A stretch of 64,000 bases of DNA from Sphingobacterium paludis (GTDB lineage: Bacteria; Bacteroidota; Bacteroidia; Sphingobacteriales; Sphingobacteriaceae), in assembly GCF_004364125.1 (NCBI RefSeq), contig NZ_SNZV01000005.1, positions 1-64,000 on the forward strand, read 5' to 3'. Every line of letters starts with the position of its first letter. Within the stretch, counting starts at the first letter, position 1. The notes under the pieces are model-generated. The model searched no databases and was not told the DNA's origin. It worked only from the letters and a program-made list of their open reading frames with translations. The position numbers and the translations under genes were made by a program. Below are positions 29,196 to 37,797 of this stretch, one piece after another.

Positions 29196-29387
29196 TATAG
29201 AATTTATTTTTTATTATCCCTTTACATGATGACATTCTCGTGTTAAATGTATTAAAAAGTATCGACAACGAAGAAGCGATTGATGATTTTAAGCATGATT
29301 TTTGTGCGATATTGACTTATAAACCTATCATTGGTTCAACGCAAGAGGCAACACGCAATACGTATTACCTTTATTATACATTTAAAT

Positions 29388-29393
29388 AGGAGG
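29388..29393 (+). promoter_or_regulatory. Canonical Shine-Dalgarno sequence before the DoxX gene
   Basis: AGGAGG lies 6 bases before the ATG at 29400. A perfect Shine-Dalgarno is uncommon in Bacteroidota and decides the start codon: the frame could otherwise open at 29331. Confidence 0.8.
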
Positions 29394-29399
29394 TCTATT

Positions 29400-29846
29400 A
29401 TGAATCTAGTACAAAAAATTGAACATTGGGGTGATCGTCATCATCCACGTTGGCTGGACTATCTGCGCATTATTCTGGGAGTCGTTATTTTTGCTAAAGG
29501 AATCAGTTTTGTAAACGATCGCGATACCGTAGCAGAATTGTTTCGACAGGCTCATTTCCAGCTTTCCATTTGGTCTGCTGTGCATTATGTTGTATTTGCC
29601 CATTTGGTCGGTGGGTTATTTATCGTGCTGGGGTTTCAAACCCGATTGGCCGTGATCATACAGCTGCCTATTTTGATCGGTGCCGTTTTCTTTGTCAATA
29701 TCACGAATGGCTTTAGCTTTCTGAACTCGGAACTTTGGTTTTCCATTTTAGTGCTGGCTTTGCTATTGGTTTTTCTGGTATCAGGTTCGGGAAAATACGC
29801 ATTGGATGAGATGATGAATAAGCCGGGCTATAAGCGCAGCATCTAG
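29400..29846 (+). CDS. DoxX family membrane protein
   Basis: A 148-residue integral membrane protein with four hydrophobic helices, at about residues 21-37, 60-80, 85-103 and 112-131. It resembles the DoxX/SURF4 superfamily (LDYLRIILGVVIFAKGISFV, AHLVGGLFIVLGFQTRLA). Family members are linked to quinol oxidation or redox homeostasis, but most are uncharacterised. The start at 29400 is chosen because AGGAGG lies 6 bases upstream; the longer frame from 29331 would add a non-conserved tail. It stands alone and ends in a terminator shared with the convergent pepO-type gene. Confidence 0.87.
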   Translation: MNLVQKIEHWGDRHHPRWLDYLRIILGVVIFAKGISFVNDRDTVAELFRQAHFQLSIWSAVHYVVFAHLVGGLFIVLGFQTRLAVIIQLPILIGAVFFVNITNGFSFLNSELWFSILVLALLLVFLVSGSGKYALDEMMNKPGYKRSI

Positions 29847-29865
29847 TCAATCGGTCATTAAAGAA

Positions 29866-29899
29866 AAGAGGGTGGCTTGTCTTTGCATGCCACCCTCTT
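29866..29899. terminator. Bidirectional terminator
   Basis: An 11-bp perfect stem (aagagggtggc 29866-29876 / gccaccctctt 29889-29899) with a 12-base loop lies between the convergent DoxX and M13 peptidase genes. On the minus strand the stem is followed by a T-rich run (ttttcttt). Confidence 0.85.
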
Positions 29900-29922
29900 G
29901 ATATTGTTTAGTAAACGCAGGA

Positions 29923-31929
29923 TTACCAAATTTTGATACGCTCTTCTTTTGCTTTATAGAGCTTATCGCCCGGTTTGGTTTCAAAAGCCTCATGAAAGGC
30001 ATCTAGGTTCACGATAGGTGCAAATGCACGGTATTGTGCCGGCGAGTGTGGATCTGTTTTAACCTGATTGACGACAAACTCATCGGTCGTTTTTGTGCGC
30101 CAGATCGTTGCCCAAGAGAGGAAGAAACGTTGCTCTGGTGTAAAACCGTCGATGAGACCTGGGTTGCCCTTATCTTTCAGATACATTTTTAACGCATCGA
30201 ATGCTACGGAAGAGCCACCAAGGTCACCAATGTTTTCGCCCAACGTAAAGCGTCCATTTACGAACACTCCCGGTACAGGCTCGTAGGATTCAAATTGAGC
30301 AACCAATGCATTTGTCGCCGTTTCGAATTTCTCTTTGTCTTCCGGTGTCCACCAGTTGTTTAAGTTACCGTTTCCATCGTACTGTGAGCCCGAGTCGTCA
30401 AAACCGTGCGATAGCTCATGGCCGATTACTGCGCCAATACCACCGAAATTCACAGCGGCATCGGCTTTGTAATCGTAGAAGGGCACCTGCAGGATAGCGG
30501 CAGGGAATACAATCTCATTATACAACGGGCTGTAGTATGCATTAACCGTTTGCGGCGTCATGCCCCATTCCGATTTATCAACAGGCTTGTTTTGTTTAGC
30601 CAAGTTTTCCTGGAAGCTCCAACGGCTGATCCCTTTGATGTTGTCAAAAAGTGATGTGCCCACTGCTAGCTTAGAATAATCTTTCCATTTATCGGTGTAG
30701 CCAATTTTCACCTTAAATTTGGATAATTTCTCTAAGGCTTTTGTTTTTGTTTCCGCCGACATCCAATCTAGATTTTGGATGTGCATGTTGAAGGATTTAA
30801 CAAGATACTGCACCATTTCCTCGCAAGCAGCTTTGGCTTCCGGTGGGAAGTTTTCTTTGACATAAAGCTTTCCAAGAAGCTCGCCAACGGTACCGTTAAC
30901 AAATTCCAGACCGCGCTTGTCAAGATCGCGTTGTTCTTTTTGACCACGCAATTTTCTGCCATAGAAATCAAATGACAACTCATCAAGTTCTTTACTTAAG
31001 TAGCCCGTAGCATCATTCATGACATGGAACTTCAAGTATTCCTTAATTTGTGGTAGATTACTAGGCTGTAAAATCTTGTCTAGGTTTTGGTAGTATTTAA
31101 GTTCGCCGATAATGACAGTGTCGGCTGTAAAACCTAGTTGTTTGATGTATTTCGCGATGTCGATATTTTTCACGAGCTTACCTAAATCTGCTACAGCGAC
31201 TGGGTTGTAGCGCTTTTGAGCGTCTCTCGATTCTTCGATAGTCTTCAGGTTTGATGCTATTTCTTTTTCAAAAGCAAGCACTTTAGGGCCTTTCAGATCG
31301 CGTGTACGTTGATCCACCTTGCTGTACAAGCTGGAGATAAATTCCGCGTATTGTCCTAAGGTTTCCGTATTTTTCTCATCCACTTTTTGATAATAAGATC
31401 GACCCAAACCAAGACCCCCACCGCCTAAATACACGGCATTGATATCGCTGTTTTTCATGTGTGCAGAAACATACGCACTGAAAAATGGATTTCCGCGTTC
31501 TGGACCTACCTCAAGCAAATAGGCGTAGAGATCGTTGAAATTTTTGATCGCATCGATCTTTTGTAGATAGGGTTTTATTGGGGCGGTGCCCAACTTGTTA
31601 CGTGTTTCGAAATTTACGTATGACTTGTAAAGATCGGCAATTTTTTGTCCGTCACTGCCTTTGTCAAACTTGTTGTCCAATGACTCTTTCAAGATTTTCA
31701 ATACGGCGCCATCCGTGTGTTCACGGAGCTCATCAAAGGACCCCCAACGTGCCTTGTCTGAAGGAATTTCTACTGTTTTCATCCAGTTACCATTTACATA
31801 GTTGTAGAAATCATCCTGTGGACGCACATTTTTGTCCATATATGATAAGTTGATCGCTTGATGTTCTTGCGCAAAAGCGAATCCTCCAGATGCAGCCACG
31901 ATGGCCGCCATAGCAAGAATTTTTTTCAT
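29923..31929 (-). CDS. M13 family zinc metallopeptidase (PepO/neprilysin-like)
   Basis: A 668-residue exported peptidase. Signal peptide of about 20 residues (MKKILAMAAIVAASGGFAFA). The zinc motif HELSH lies in GAVIGHELSHGFDDSGSQYD, the third ligand is the Glu of NIGDLGG (ENIGDLGG), and the conserved NAYYSPLYNEIVFPAAILQVPF block precedes it. The C terminus is KIW, close to the usual VW ending. The family cleaves peptides below about 40 residues, probably in the periplasm. It is monocistronic with a bidirectional terminator downstream. Confidence 0.96.
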   Translation of the reverse strand: MKKILAMAAIVAASGGFAFAQEHQAINLSYMDKNVRPQDDFYNYVNGNWMKTVEIPSDKARWGSFDELREHTDGAVLKILKESLDNKFDKGSDGQKIADLYKSYVNFETRNKLGTAPIKPYLQKIDAIKNFNDLYAYLLEVGPERGNPFFSAYVSAHMKNSDINAVYLGGGGLGLGRSYYQKVDEKNTETLGQYAEFISSLYSKVDQRTRDLKGPKVLAFEKEIASNLKTIEESRDAQKRYNPVAVADLGKLVKNIDIAKYIKQLGFTADTVIIGELKYYQNLDKILQPSNLPQIKEYLKFHVMNDATGYLSKELDELSFDFYGRKLRGQKEQRDLDKRGLEFVNGTVGELLGKLYVKENFPPEAKAACEEMVQYLVKSFNMHIQNLDWMSAETKTKALEKLSKFKVKIGYTDKWKDYSKLAVGTSLFDNIKGISRWSFQENLAKQNKPVDKSEWGMTPQTVNAYYSPLYNEIVFPAAILQVPFYDYKADAAVNFGGIGAVIGHELSHGFDDSGSQYDGNGNLNNWWTPEDKEKFETATNALVAQFESYEPVPGVFVNGRFTLGENIGDLGGSSVAFDALKMYLKDKGNPGLIDGFTPEQRFFLSWATIWRTKTTDEFVVNQVKTDPHSPAQYRAFAPIVNLDAFHEAFETKPGDKLYKAKEERIKIW

Positions 31930-32116
31930 GTTACTGATTTGTTGTTTGAAATTGACGAAACAATCCGATTTTCAACATTGCCAAAGGGGGCATCGAAAAA
32001 ACGATCTTGTTTTCCATCCTGTTATTTAGTGTATCCTTGCAAACTTAGCAAAAGTTGTTCGTAAAATCCGTAACGATTACGTAACATAACTTGTGTTTTT
32101 TTGCGTATTTTGCCCT

Positions 32117-32761
32117 ATGCAATGGGAGGTGGATAATCAGCATATTGATGTTTTTGTGAGTGAGGCTGACGCCGTGGCGGTCACGCGCTGGGATGATCGT
32201 GTAAAGATTGTATGCATTCCTGCCACTATGCCAAAAAGTGAAGCCTTATGGGCTATACGAAATTTACTGCGGCAAAAAAATAAAGTTGCTGGCGCGCTAC
32301 GTATGCAGGAACTAGCTGTCTTTGGTAGACGATGGCCCATTATGTCCATCAAAAAGTCGCAAAAAACATATATGCATGAGGGTGTTATTTACAGCTATAT
32401 TCCTGCAACCTCTCTGACCGTTTATGCAGCAGACCGGATCAGGCATATCCTGCTCCAGCAGGTTGTCTTCGCTGCCCTAGACAAGTGGGAGGATTTCTTT
32501 TCTGTATCGGTAGCTACAGTAAAATTCCGGAAAAACGACAAGCGCCCTTACCTGACCGATGCTAAACGAGCATGCATAACATTTGACAGCGGTCTGCATC
32601 GCTTCACACAGGAGCAAATCAACTACACCGTATTTCGTGCGGTTACCCGCTATTTCCATAGTATACAGTTGGATGATCAAGTCGTGCAGCAGCACTTCCC
32701 AGATCGAAAATTTACTGAAAAAATTTTATGCCATGAATACACAGCATACCCTTGCGATTAA
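32117..32761 (+). CDS. YgjP-like (DUF45) metallopeptidase homologue, apparently inactive
   Basis: A 214-residue protein whose layout resembles YgjP/DUF45: an N-terminal strand-rich part, a middle LAVFGRRWPIMSIKKS region, then a part like the 'R..WGSC...INw.L' segment (VKFRKNDKRPYLTDAKRACITFDS). Where active members have HELAH, this one reads RAVTRYFH, so the zinc site seems lost. The match is by pattern, not by search, and moderate in confidence. ATG 32117 is preferred over a GTG/TTG-type start at 32093. Its last 29 bases overlap the next gene, suggesting coupling. Confidence 0.6.
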   Translation: MQWEVDNQHIDVFVSEADAVAVTRWDDRVKIVCIPATMPKSEALWAIRNLLRQKNKVAGALRMQELAVFGRRWPIMSIKKSQKTYMHEGVIYSYIPATSLTVYAADRIRHILLQQVVFAALDKWEDFFSVSVATVKFRKNDKRPYLTDAKRACITFDSGLHRFTQEQINYTVFRAVTRYFHSIQLDDQVVQQHFPDRKFTEKILCHEYTAYPCD

Positions 32762-33104
32762 CATACATGTACCCCAAGAGCTGGTGGTAGCGGGCGCCGC
32801 ACATCCGGACCAAATTTTGAAGCGCATCAGCGATATGGACACGAAGCGCGTCCAGGGTTACGTCGTAGACCAATTGTCAGATAGCGATGGCGGCCCGGAA
32901 CTGATTGATCTACATATCGGCAAATTTCAATACGATAAGGAATCTGGAACAGGGTCATTTAGATTACATTTCAAGGTAAGCCGTCGTTTTTGTTGCGCAG
33001 ACAGCACGGGCTGTAACGACGACTATATCGATTTCCGATATGTATACCGCGAAGAGGTGCTATATGCAGAAGGTCATTATTTCCAATGGACGCTAAACAA
33101 TTAG
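32733..33104 (+). CDS. Hypothetical protein
   Basis: A 123-residue soluble protein of unknown family. The ATG at 32733 (MNTQHTLAINIHVPQEL) overlaps the previous gene by 29 bases in another frame; the frame itself extends upstream to 32583, but that part only shadows the previous gene. A cysteine cluster (RRFCCADSTGCND) sits near residue 90, followed by an aromatic strand region (YIDFRYVYREEVLYAEGHYFQW). No signal peptide. The final codons form one arm of a perfect 15-bp inverted repeat. Probably co-expressed with the upstream YgjP-like gene. Confidence 0.7.
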   Translation: MNTQHTLAINIHVPQELVVAGAAHPDQILKRISDMDTKRVQGYVVDQLSDSDGGPELIDLHIGKFQYDKESGTGSFRLHFKVSRRFCCADSTGCNDDYIDFRYVYREEVLYAEGHYFQWTLNN

Positions 33105-33121
33105 TCTCCATTGGAAATAAT
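33076..33121. terminator. Bidirectional terminator overlapping the coding 3' end
   Basis: A perfect 15-bp inverted repeat (33076-33090 / 33107-33121, ATTATTTCCAATGGA and its complement) with a 16-base loop. The left arm is inside the hypothetical gene and encodes its last residues; the right arm ends 6 bases before the stop of the convergent PhnA-type gene. Confidence 0.75.
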
Positions 33122-33127
33122 AAGGAT

Positions 33128-33709
33128 TTAGCCCTTCCGTAAGTATTTAGTCAGAATGATGATTGTCTGCCCGTCTACTTTACCCTCAATCTGTTCAACA
33201 CTATCGGCCACCAGCCTGATATTCTTGACGACCGTTCCTAGTTTTGCCGTAAGTGTAGAGCCCTTTACATCCAAGGTCTTGATCAGTACCACGGTATCGC
33301 CATCATGTAACCGCATACCATTACTGTCCTGGTGAAAGTGCACGGTGCCATCCTGTTCGTGGTCGCCGGTTGTTTTTGCCCAAACCAAGGTTTCCTCGTC
33401 TAGGTAGAGCATATCCAGACTTTCTGCTGCCCAAGACTCCTGCCGCAGGCGGCTTAGCATCCGCCAAGCAACTACTTGTACGGGCGCATGTGCAGACCAC
33501 ATTGTTTGCGGCAGCTTTTGCCAATGCGCCGCTTCTAGTTGTTCTCTTTTTTCTATCTGGTCGATGCATGTGCCGCAACTATACAGGCTCGTTTCTAGCG
33601 TTTGCTGATCATGTGGTGGCACGGTATACATCCGTAAGCCCGTTGCAGGATGAAGGCAAAGTTCGCAAGCATTGTTGCTGCGTTCAATAAGTTGCTTTTC
33701 GATTGACAT
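33128..33709 (-). CDS. PhnA/YjdM domain protein
   Basis: A 193-residue protein. The N-terminal zinc-ribbon has CELC and CGTC pairs (NNACELCLHPAT, SCGTCIDQ). The C-terminal ~65 residues are the PhnA domain: DSNGMRLHDGDTVVLIKTLDVKG and LGTVVKNIRLV. Despite the name inherited from phosphonate loci, the family is not shown to act on phosphonates, and no phn genes are nearby. The middle part (~60-120) is an insertion compared with the short E. coli YjdM. It converges on the hypothetical gene with 23 bases between the stops. Confidence 0.88.
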   Translation of the reverse strand: MSIEKQLIERSNNACELCLHPATGLRMYTVPPHDQQTLETSLYSCGTCIDQIEKREQLEAAHWQKLPQTMWSAHAPVQVVAWRMLSRLRQESWAAESLDMLYLDEETLVWAKTTGDHEQDGTVHFHQDSNGMRLHDGDTVVLIKTLDVKGSTLTAKLGTVVKNIRLVADSVEQIEGKVDGQTIIILTKYLRKG

Positions 33710-33894
33710 GTGCTTTGTATTTGTGCGCGAAAATACAAAATTCTGCCGAGCTATGTATTTTACTTTGTTGACTTACACTTGGCCGATATTTTGCTCTGGA
33801 GGAATAAGTGAAAGATTGGTTGCGGAAATAGTACGGATGATCAGCGACTGGTAATAGCATACAAATAGTCCAAATTACCCTAAAAAACTTGTAT

Positions 33895-34770
33895 ATGAAA
33901 TGGCAAAGCGGCCGCAGAAGCGGCAATGTAGAAGATAAACGCGGCATGAGCGGCGGGCAAAAATTAACATTGGGCGGCATCGGTGGCGTGATCGTCCTTA
34001 TTGTTGGTCTTTTGATGGGCGGAGATCCTGCGCAGATATTGGAGCAGATGCAACAGGGCGGTCAGCCGACGGGCTCTTCGGCTGTCGAAGCGCCTTACGA
34101 CTCGACGCCGGAGGAAGACAAGTTATTGGATTTTGCTGATGTTGTATTAGGGAGTACCGAGGATGTATGGGCCAATATCTTCAAAAAGGAGGGCGAAACC
34201 TATCCGAAAACGGTGTTAACGGTATACAACGGCGCTGTTGAAACGGCGGGATGTGGTACCGGCAAGTCAAGCTATGGTCCATTCTATTGCCCGGGTGATA
34301 GAAAGATTTACTTGGATTTAAGTTTTAATAAGGAGTTGTCGCAGAAGTATGGCGCCAAGGGCGAATTTGCGTTGGCCTATGTTATTGCGCATGAAGTTGG
34401 CCATCACATTCAAAATGTGTTGGGCGTGCTGGAGAAAACTAACGCTATGCGTGCGAAGTTAAGCGAACGAGAGTATAACAAAATATCGGTCATGACGGAG
34501 TTGCAGGCTGATTTTTACGCCGGTGTTTGGGCGCATTATGTGCAAGAGTACAGCGCAATCGAGCTGAGCTATGACGATATCTTGGATGGCATGCGTGCGG
34601 CAGCCGCAGTAGGCGACGACCATTTGCAGGAACAGGCGTATGGCAGTTCGAACCCCGAATCTTTTACACATGGTACTTCCGAGCAACGCGCGTATTGGTT
34701 CAAGAAGGGATACGATTCGGGTAACATACAGGATGGTAACACCTTTAACGATCCAGCGCTGAAGCAATAA
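33895..34770 (+). CDS. YpfJ-like neutral zinc metallopeptidase
   Basis: A 291-residue protein of the YpfJ/KPN_02809 family. The N terminus KWQSGRRSGNVEDKRG is the family hallmark, then a single membrane helix (about residues 26-43). The C-terminal peptidase domain has HEVGHH (AYVIAHEVGHHIQN) and the likely third ligand in LQADFYAGVWAHY. The conserved Cys pair is present (ETAGCGTGKSSYGPFYCPGD). The enzyme is membrane-anchored with the domain probably outside the cytoplasm. Starting at ATG 33895 gives the conserved N terminus; a TTG two codons upstream is less likely. Physiological substrate unknown. Confidence 0.92.
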   Translation: MKWQSGRRSGNVEDKRGMSGGQKLTLGGIGGVIVLIVGLLMGGDPAQILEQMQQGGQPTGSSAVEAPYDSTPEEDKLLDFADVVLGSTEDVWANIFKKEGETYPKTVLTVYNGAVETAGCGTGKSSYGPFYCPGDRKIYLDLSFNKELSQKYGAKGEFALAYVIAHEVGHHIQNVLGVLEKTNAMRAKLSEREYNKISVMTELQADFYAGVWAHYVQEYSAIELSYDDILDGMRAAAAVGDDHLQEQAYGSSNPESFTHGTSEQRAYWFKKGYDSGNIQDGNTFNDPALKQ

Positions 34771-34867
34771 TTTAGGTGTCGTATGCAGTAGACCCTATGA
34801 CTTCGTACCTTCTATTACGGATGCCAATGCGTGCCAAAAATCGGAGGATTATAGATAACTTAGCAGA

Positions 34868-35554
34868 ATGTCAAAAAGATTAGTGGTATTCACGGGTGCA
34901 GGCATATCTGCCGAGAGTGGGTTGAAAACGTTTAGAGGATCAGATGGATTGTGGGAGGGTTACCGCATTGATGAGGTCGCAACACCCGAGGCGTGGAAAA
35001 AGGACGCACCCAAGGTATTGGAATTTTACAACCTTCGACGGGAGCAGTGTATTGCTGCGCAACCCAACGCCGCGCATCGTGCACTCTCCGAAATGGAGAG
35101 CGAATTTGATGTTCAAGTTATCACCCAAAATATCGACGATCTGCATGAGCGCGCTGGCAGCAGCCATGTTTTGCACCTGCATGGTGAAATTATGAAAGCG
35201 CAATCGTCGCTTAACCCACGCTTTGTGTACGGGATGAATACCGACGCAATAAATATGGGAGATACCTGTGAATTGGGGAGTCAGCTACGCCCGCACGTGG
35301 TGTGGTTTGGTGAAGCTGTCCCTAATTTAGAGATCGCAGCGCAGATGGTCAGGGATGCCGATATATTTGTGGTCATCGGCACATCGTTGCAGGTATATCC
35401 AGCGGCCAACTTACTCTATGAAGTCAACGCAAACTGTGCGGTGTATTTAATCGATCCGAACGCGGCGGCATTTTCCGTTGATGGGCATATCAAACGCATA
35501 CCGGCTGCGGCTACCGAAGGCGTATCTATTTTGAGGAAATTAATAACCGAATAA
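34868..35554 (+). CDS. SIR2 family NAD-dependent deacylase
   Basis: A 228-residue sirtuin. NAD-binding and catalytic motifs are VFTGAGISAESGLKTFRG, ITQNIDDLHERAG and the catalytic His in VLHLHGEI, with GTSLQVYPAANL near the C terminus. The EFYNLRR segment places a Tyr and Arg where SIRT5-like desuccinylases (class III, E. coli CobB) have them, so acyl specificity may include succinyl-lysine. The usual four zinc cysteines are absent: the region after HLHGEI has no CxxC pair. That zinc-free variant occurs in a subset of bacterial sirtuins. Monocistronic. Confidence 0.93.
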   Translation: MSKRLVVFTGAGISAESGLKTFRGSDGLWEGYRIDEVATPEAWKKDAPKVLEFYNLRREQCIAAQPNAAHRALSEMESEFDVQVITQNIDDLHERAGSSHVLHLHGEIMKAQSSLNPRFVYGMNTDAINMGDTCELGSQLRPHVVWFGEAVPNLEIAAQMVRDADIFVVIGTSLQVYPAANLLYEVNANCAVYLIDPNAAAFSVDGHIKRIPAAATEGVSILRKLITE

Positions 35555-35656
35555 TATTCTGAACGGTTTCTTAAGCGATTGTTTACGAGTACGATATGCT
35601 ATTTTATATCGTGTATTCATTTAAAGTTTAGTCAAAGATACTTTAGAAACGCATCT

Positions 35657-35683
35657 GTGATACAGAATTTTATTCTGTATCAC
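35657..35683 (+). terminator. Stem-loop terminator after the sirtuin gene
   Basis: A perfect 12-bp stem (gtgatacagaat / attctgtatcac) with a ttt loop lies 100 bases after the stop and is followed by tatttat. It sits between convergent genes. Confidence 0.7.
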
Positions 35684-35749
35684 TATTTATCTATTCTTAT
35701 ATTGTTAAAATACAGTGTTTTGTAGTATCTATTAAAAGTTGCACAGTAG

Positions 35750-35998
35750 TTAAGATTCATAACGTCTATAGGCATCAATAAACGATGAACGCATCGAAGT
35801 GAAGCTTGTCAATACGGCCTGAATAAATGTTTCATCGAGCAGCTCGAATACGCCATTCACACCACCAACAACATCGGTCTCGGCGAGTTTATAAGACTGT
35901 TCTAGGGTTCCTTGCTCAAATTTGATGATAAATTTTTGGTTCATCGCGAAGATGGATATCTTACAATCGGGATGAGGGAGTTCAGCAATGATACGCAT
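35750..35998 (-). CDS. Small conserved hypothetical protein
   Basis: An 82-residue soluble protein starting MRIIAELPHPDCKISIFAMNQ, rich in beta-strand pattern in the first half (FIIKFEQGTLEQSYKL) and helical in the second. I believe this type is common in Sphingobacteriaceae but cannot name a family. The frame extends to 36034, but that extra stretch runs into the A-rich repeat, so ATG 35998 is preferred. No function can be assigned. Its upstream region is the repeat array, so its promoter is not obvious. Confidence 0.7.
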   Translation of the reverse strand: MRIIAELPHPDCKISIFAMNQKFIIKFEQGTLEQSYKLAETDVVGGVNGVFELLDETFIQAVLTSFTSMRSSFIDAYRRYES

Positions 35999-36000
35999 TT

Positions 36001-36240
36001 TAAAAAAGTAAAAAGTAAAAAGTAAAAAATTCAAAAGTAAAAAGTGAAAAGTAAAAAATTCAAATGTAAAAAATTCAAAAGTGATAAGTAAAAATTCAAA
36101 AGTAAAAAGTAAAAAATAAAAAAATCAAAAGTGATAATTCAAAAGTGATAAGTAAAAATTCAAAAGTAAAAAGTGAACAATAAAAAAATCAAAAGTGATA
36201 AGTAACAAGTGAAAGGTCTAAATTTAAAAGTCAAAAGTTA
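36001..36240. repeat. A-rich degenerate repeat array
   Basis: About 240 bases of imperfect units such as aaaagtaaaaagt, aaaattcaaaag and aaaagtgataagt, ending in aaatttaaaagtcaaaagtta. The same unit family occurs in reverse complement at 48590-48690. It lies between the small hypothetical gene and gdhA and contains no gene. Confidence 0.85.
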
Positions 36241-36264
36241 CGTGTTCTAAATCAGCAGTTGAAA

Positions 36265-37599
36265 TTAAACCAATCCCTGCGCTTTCATCGCCGAGGCGAC
36301 CTTTATAAACCCTCCGATGTTGGCTCCTTTGAGGTAATTGACGTGTTTACCATCTTCTTGGCCGTATTCTACGCAGGTTGTATGGATACGGGCCATGATA
36401 GCTTGCAATTTACGATCAACTTCTTCGCGGGTCCATTGTTCGCCAATCCAGTTTTGAGACATTTCCAGCCCTGATACGGCTACACCACCGGCGTTTGCTG
36501 CTTTTCCAGGTGCGAAGTGCACTTTCGCTTCTTGGAAAATGTGTATGGCCTCTGCTGTCGAGGGCATATTTGCGCCTTCTGCTATGAGGAAACAGCCTTG
36601 CTTGACCAACAGCGCGGCGTCTTCTGCATCGAGTTCATTTTGTGTGGCACAAGGTAATGCAATATCGCAGGGGAAACTCCACGGTTTTTTATCGCTATGA
36701 AAAGCAGCCGAGGGGTATGTTTCGGTGTATCGATGCAGGTCGCGTCCCAGCGTGCCTAAAAGATCTAGTTTATCGCCATCAAAGCCTTCGGGATCGTAGA
36801 GTGTACCGGTACTGTTTGATAAGGTAATCACCGTAGCACCCTGATCGATAGCTTTTTGTGCAGCAAAATAGGCGACATTTCCGGCGCCAGAAATAGCTAC
36901 ACGCTTATCATCAAGCTGTTGACCGTTATGTCCCAATATCTCCTTCACGAAGTAAAGCAAGCCATAGCCCGTGGCTTCCGGACGTATGTTTGAGCCACCC
37001 CAAGTCTTGCCTTTGCCAGTCAATACACCGGTGAAAGCGTTTTGAAGACGCTTATATTGACCGAATAGGTAACCTATTTCGCGCTCGCCCACACCGATAT
37101 CGCCAGCAGGCACATCGGTTTCGGAGCCTACATGCCGAAAGAGCTCGGTCATAAAACTTTGGCAAAACCGCATAATTTCGTTGTCGGATTTGCCTTTGGG
37201 ATCAAAATCAGCTCCGCCTTTTCCACCACCAAGTGGAATGCCTGTCAGGCTGTTTTTAAAGACCTGTTCGAAGGCCAAAAATTTGAGAATGCTCAGGTTG
37301 ACCGTTGGCGAAAAACGCAATCCGCCTTTGTATGGACCGATAGCACTATTCATTTGCACACGGTAGCCCCGATTTACCTCTACCTCATTATTATCATTTA
37401 ACCAGTTGATACGGAATGATATAACGCGTTCAGGTTCTACCATTCGTTCTAATATTTTTAGATCATTCCACTCGGGATGGTGTCGGTTCAGGTAGGGTAT
37501 AACATCTTCGGTTACTTCGGTTACGGCCTGTAAAAATTCGGGCTCATTGGGGTTTCTTTTTCCAACGTATGCAATAAAGCTTTTAAGATCAAGCGACAT
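36265..37599 (-). CDS. gdhA: NADP-specific glutamate dehydrogenase
   Basis: A 444-residue hexameric enzyme that interconverts 2-oxoglutarate plus ammonium and glutamate. The catalytic region is LTGIPLGGGKGGADFDPKGK with the active-site Lys. The domain that binds the cofactor has VAISGAGNVAYFAAQKA, and the length of 444 is typical of the NADP-dependent assimilatory class (GdhA) rather than the longer NAD-dependent forms. It is monocistronic, with a terminator upstream from the dehydrogenase gene and the repeat array downstream. Control by nitrogen is likely for the family but no site was seen. Confidence 0.96.
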   Translation of the reverse strand: MSLDLKSFIAYVGKRNPNEPEFLQAVTEVTEDVIPYLNRHHPEWNDLKILERMVEPERVISFRINWLNDNNEVEVNRGYRVQMNSAIGPYKGGLRFSPTVNLSILKFLAFEQVFKNSLTGIPLGGGKGGADFDPKGKSDNEIMRFCQSFMTELFRHVGSETDVPAGDIGVGEREIGYLFGQYKRLQNAFTGVLTGKGKTWGGSNIRPEATGYGLLYFVKEILGHNGQQLDDKRVAISGAGNVAYFAAQKAIDQGATVITLSNSTGTLYDPEGFDGDKLDLLGTLGRDLHRYTETYPSAAFHSDKKPWSFPCDIALPCATQNELDAEDAALLVKQGCFLIAEGANMPSTAEAIHIFQEAKVHFAPGKAANAGGVAVSGLEMSQNWIGEQWTREEVDRKLQAIMARIHTTCVEYGQEDGKHVNYLKGANIGGFIKVASAMKAQGLV

Positions 37600-37717
37600 G
37601 TAATAAAATTTTTGGTTCAGACATAGACTTATCTTGCTAAAGTATTAATTTTTGACGGGTTTTCGTGCAAGAATGTTGATGAAGAATTGTTGTTGGGGTA
37701 GCAGATACATGCATAAA

Positions 37718-37748
37718 TCCCCGTCAATCATGTCAGACTTGGCGGGGA
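37718..37748 (-). terminator. Terminator of the zinc alcohol dehydrogenase gene
   Basis: A 10-bp stem with one G-T wobble (tccccgtcaa 37718-37727 / ttggcgggga 37739-37748) and an 11-base loop lies 50 bases beyond the minus-strand stop at 37798. On that strand it is followed by ttta. Confidence 0.65.
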
Positions 37749-37797
37749 CTTATTCTAATTTACTATAGCGTGATATGCGCCTTCAAATCGGGCTAAC

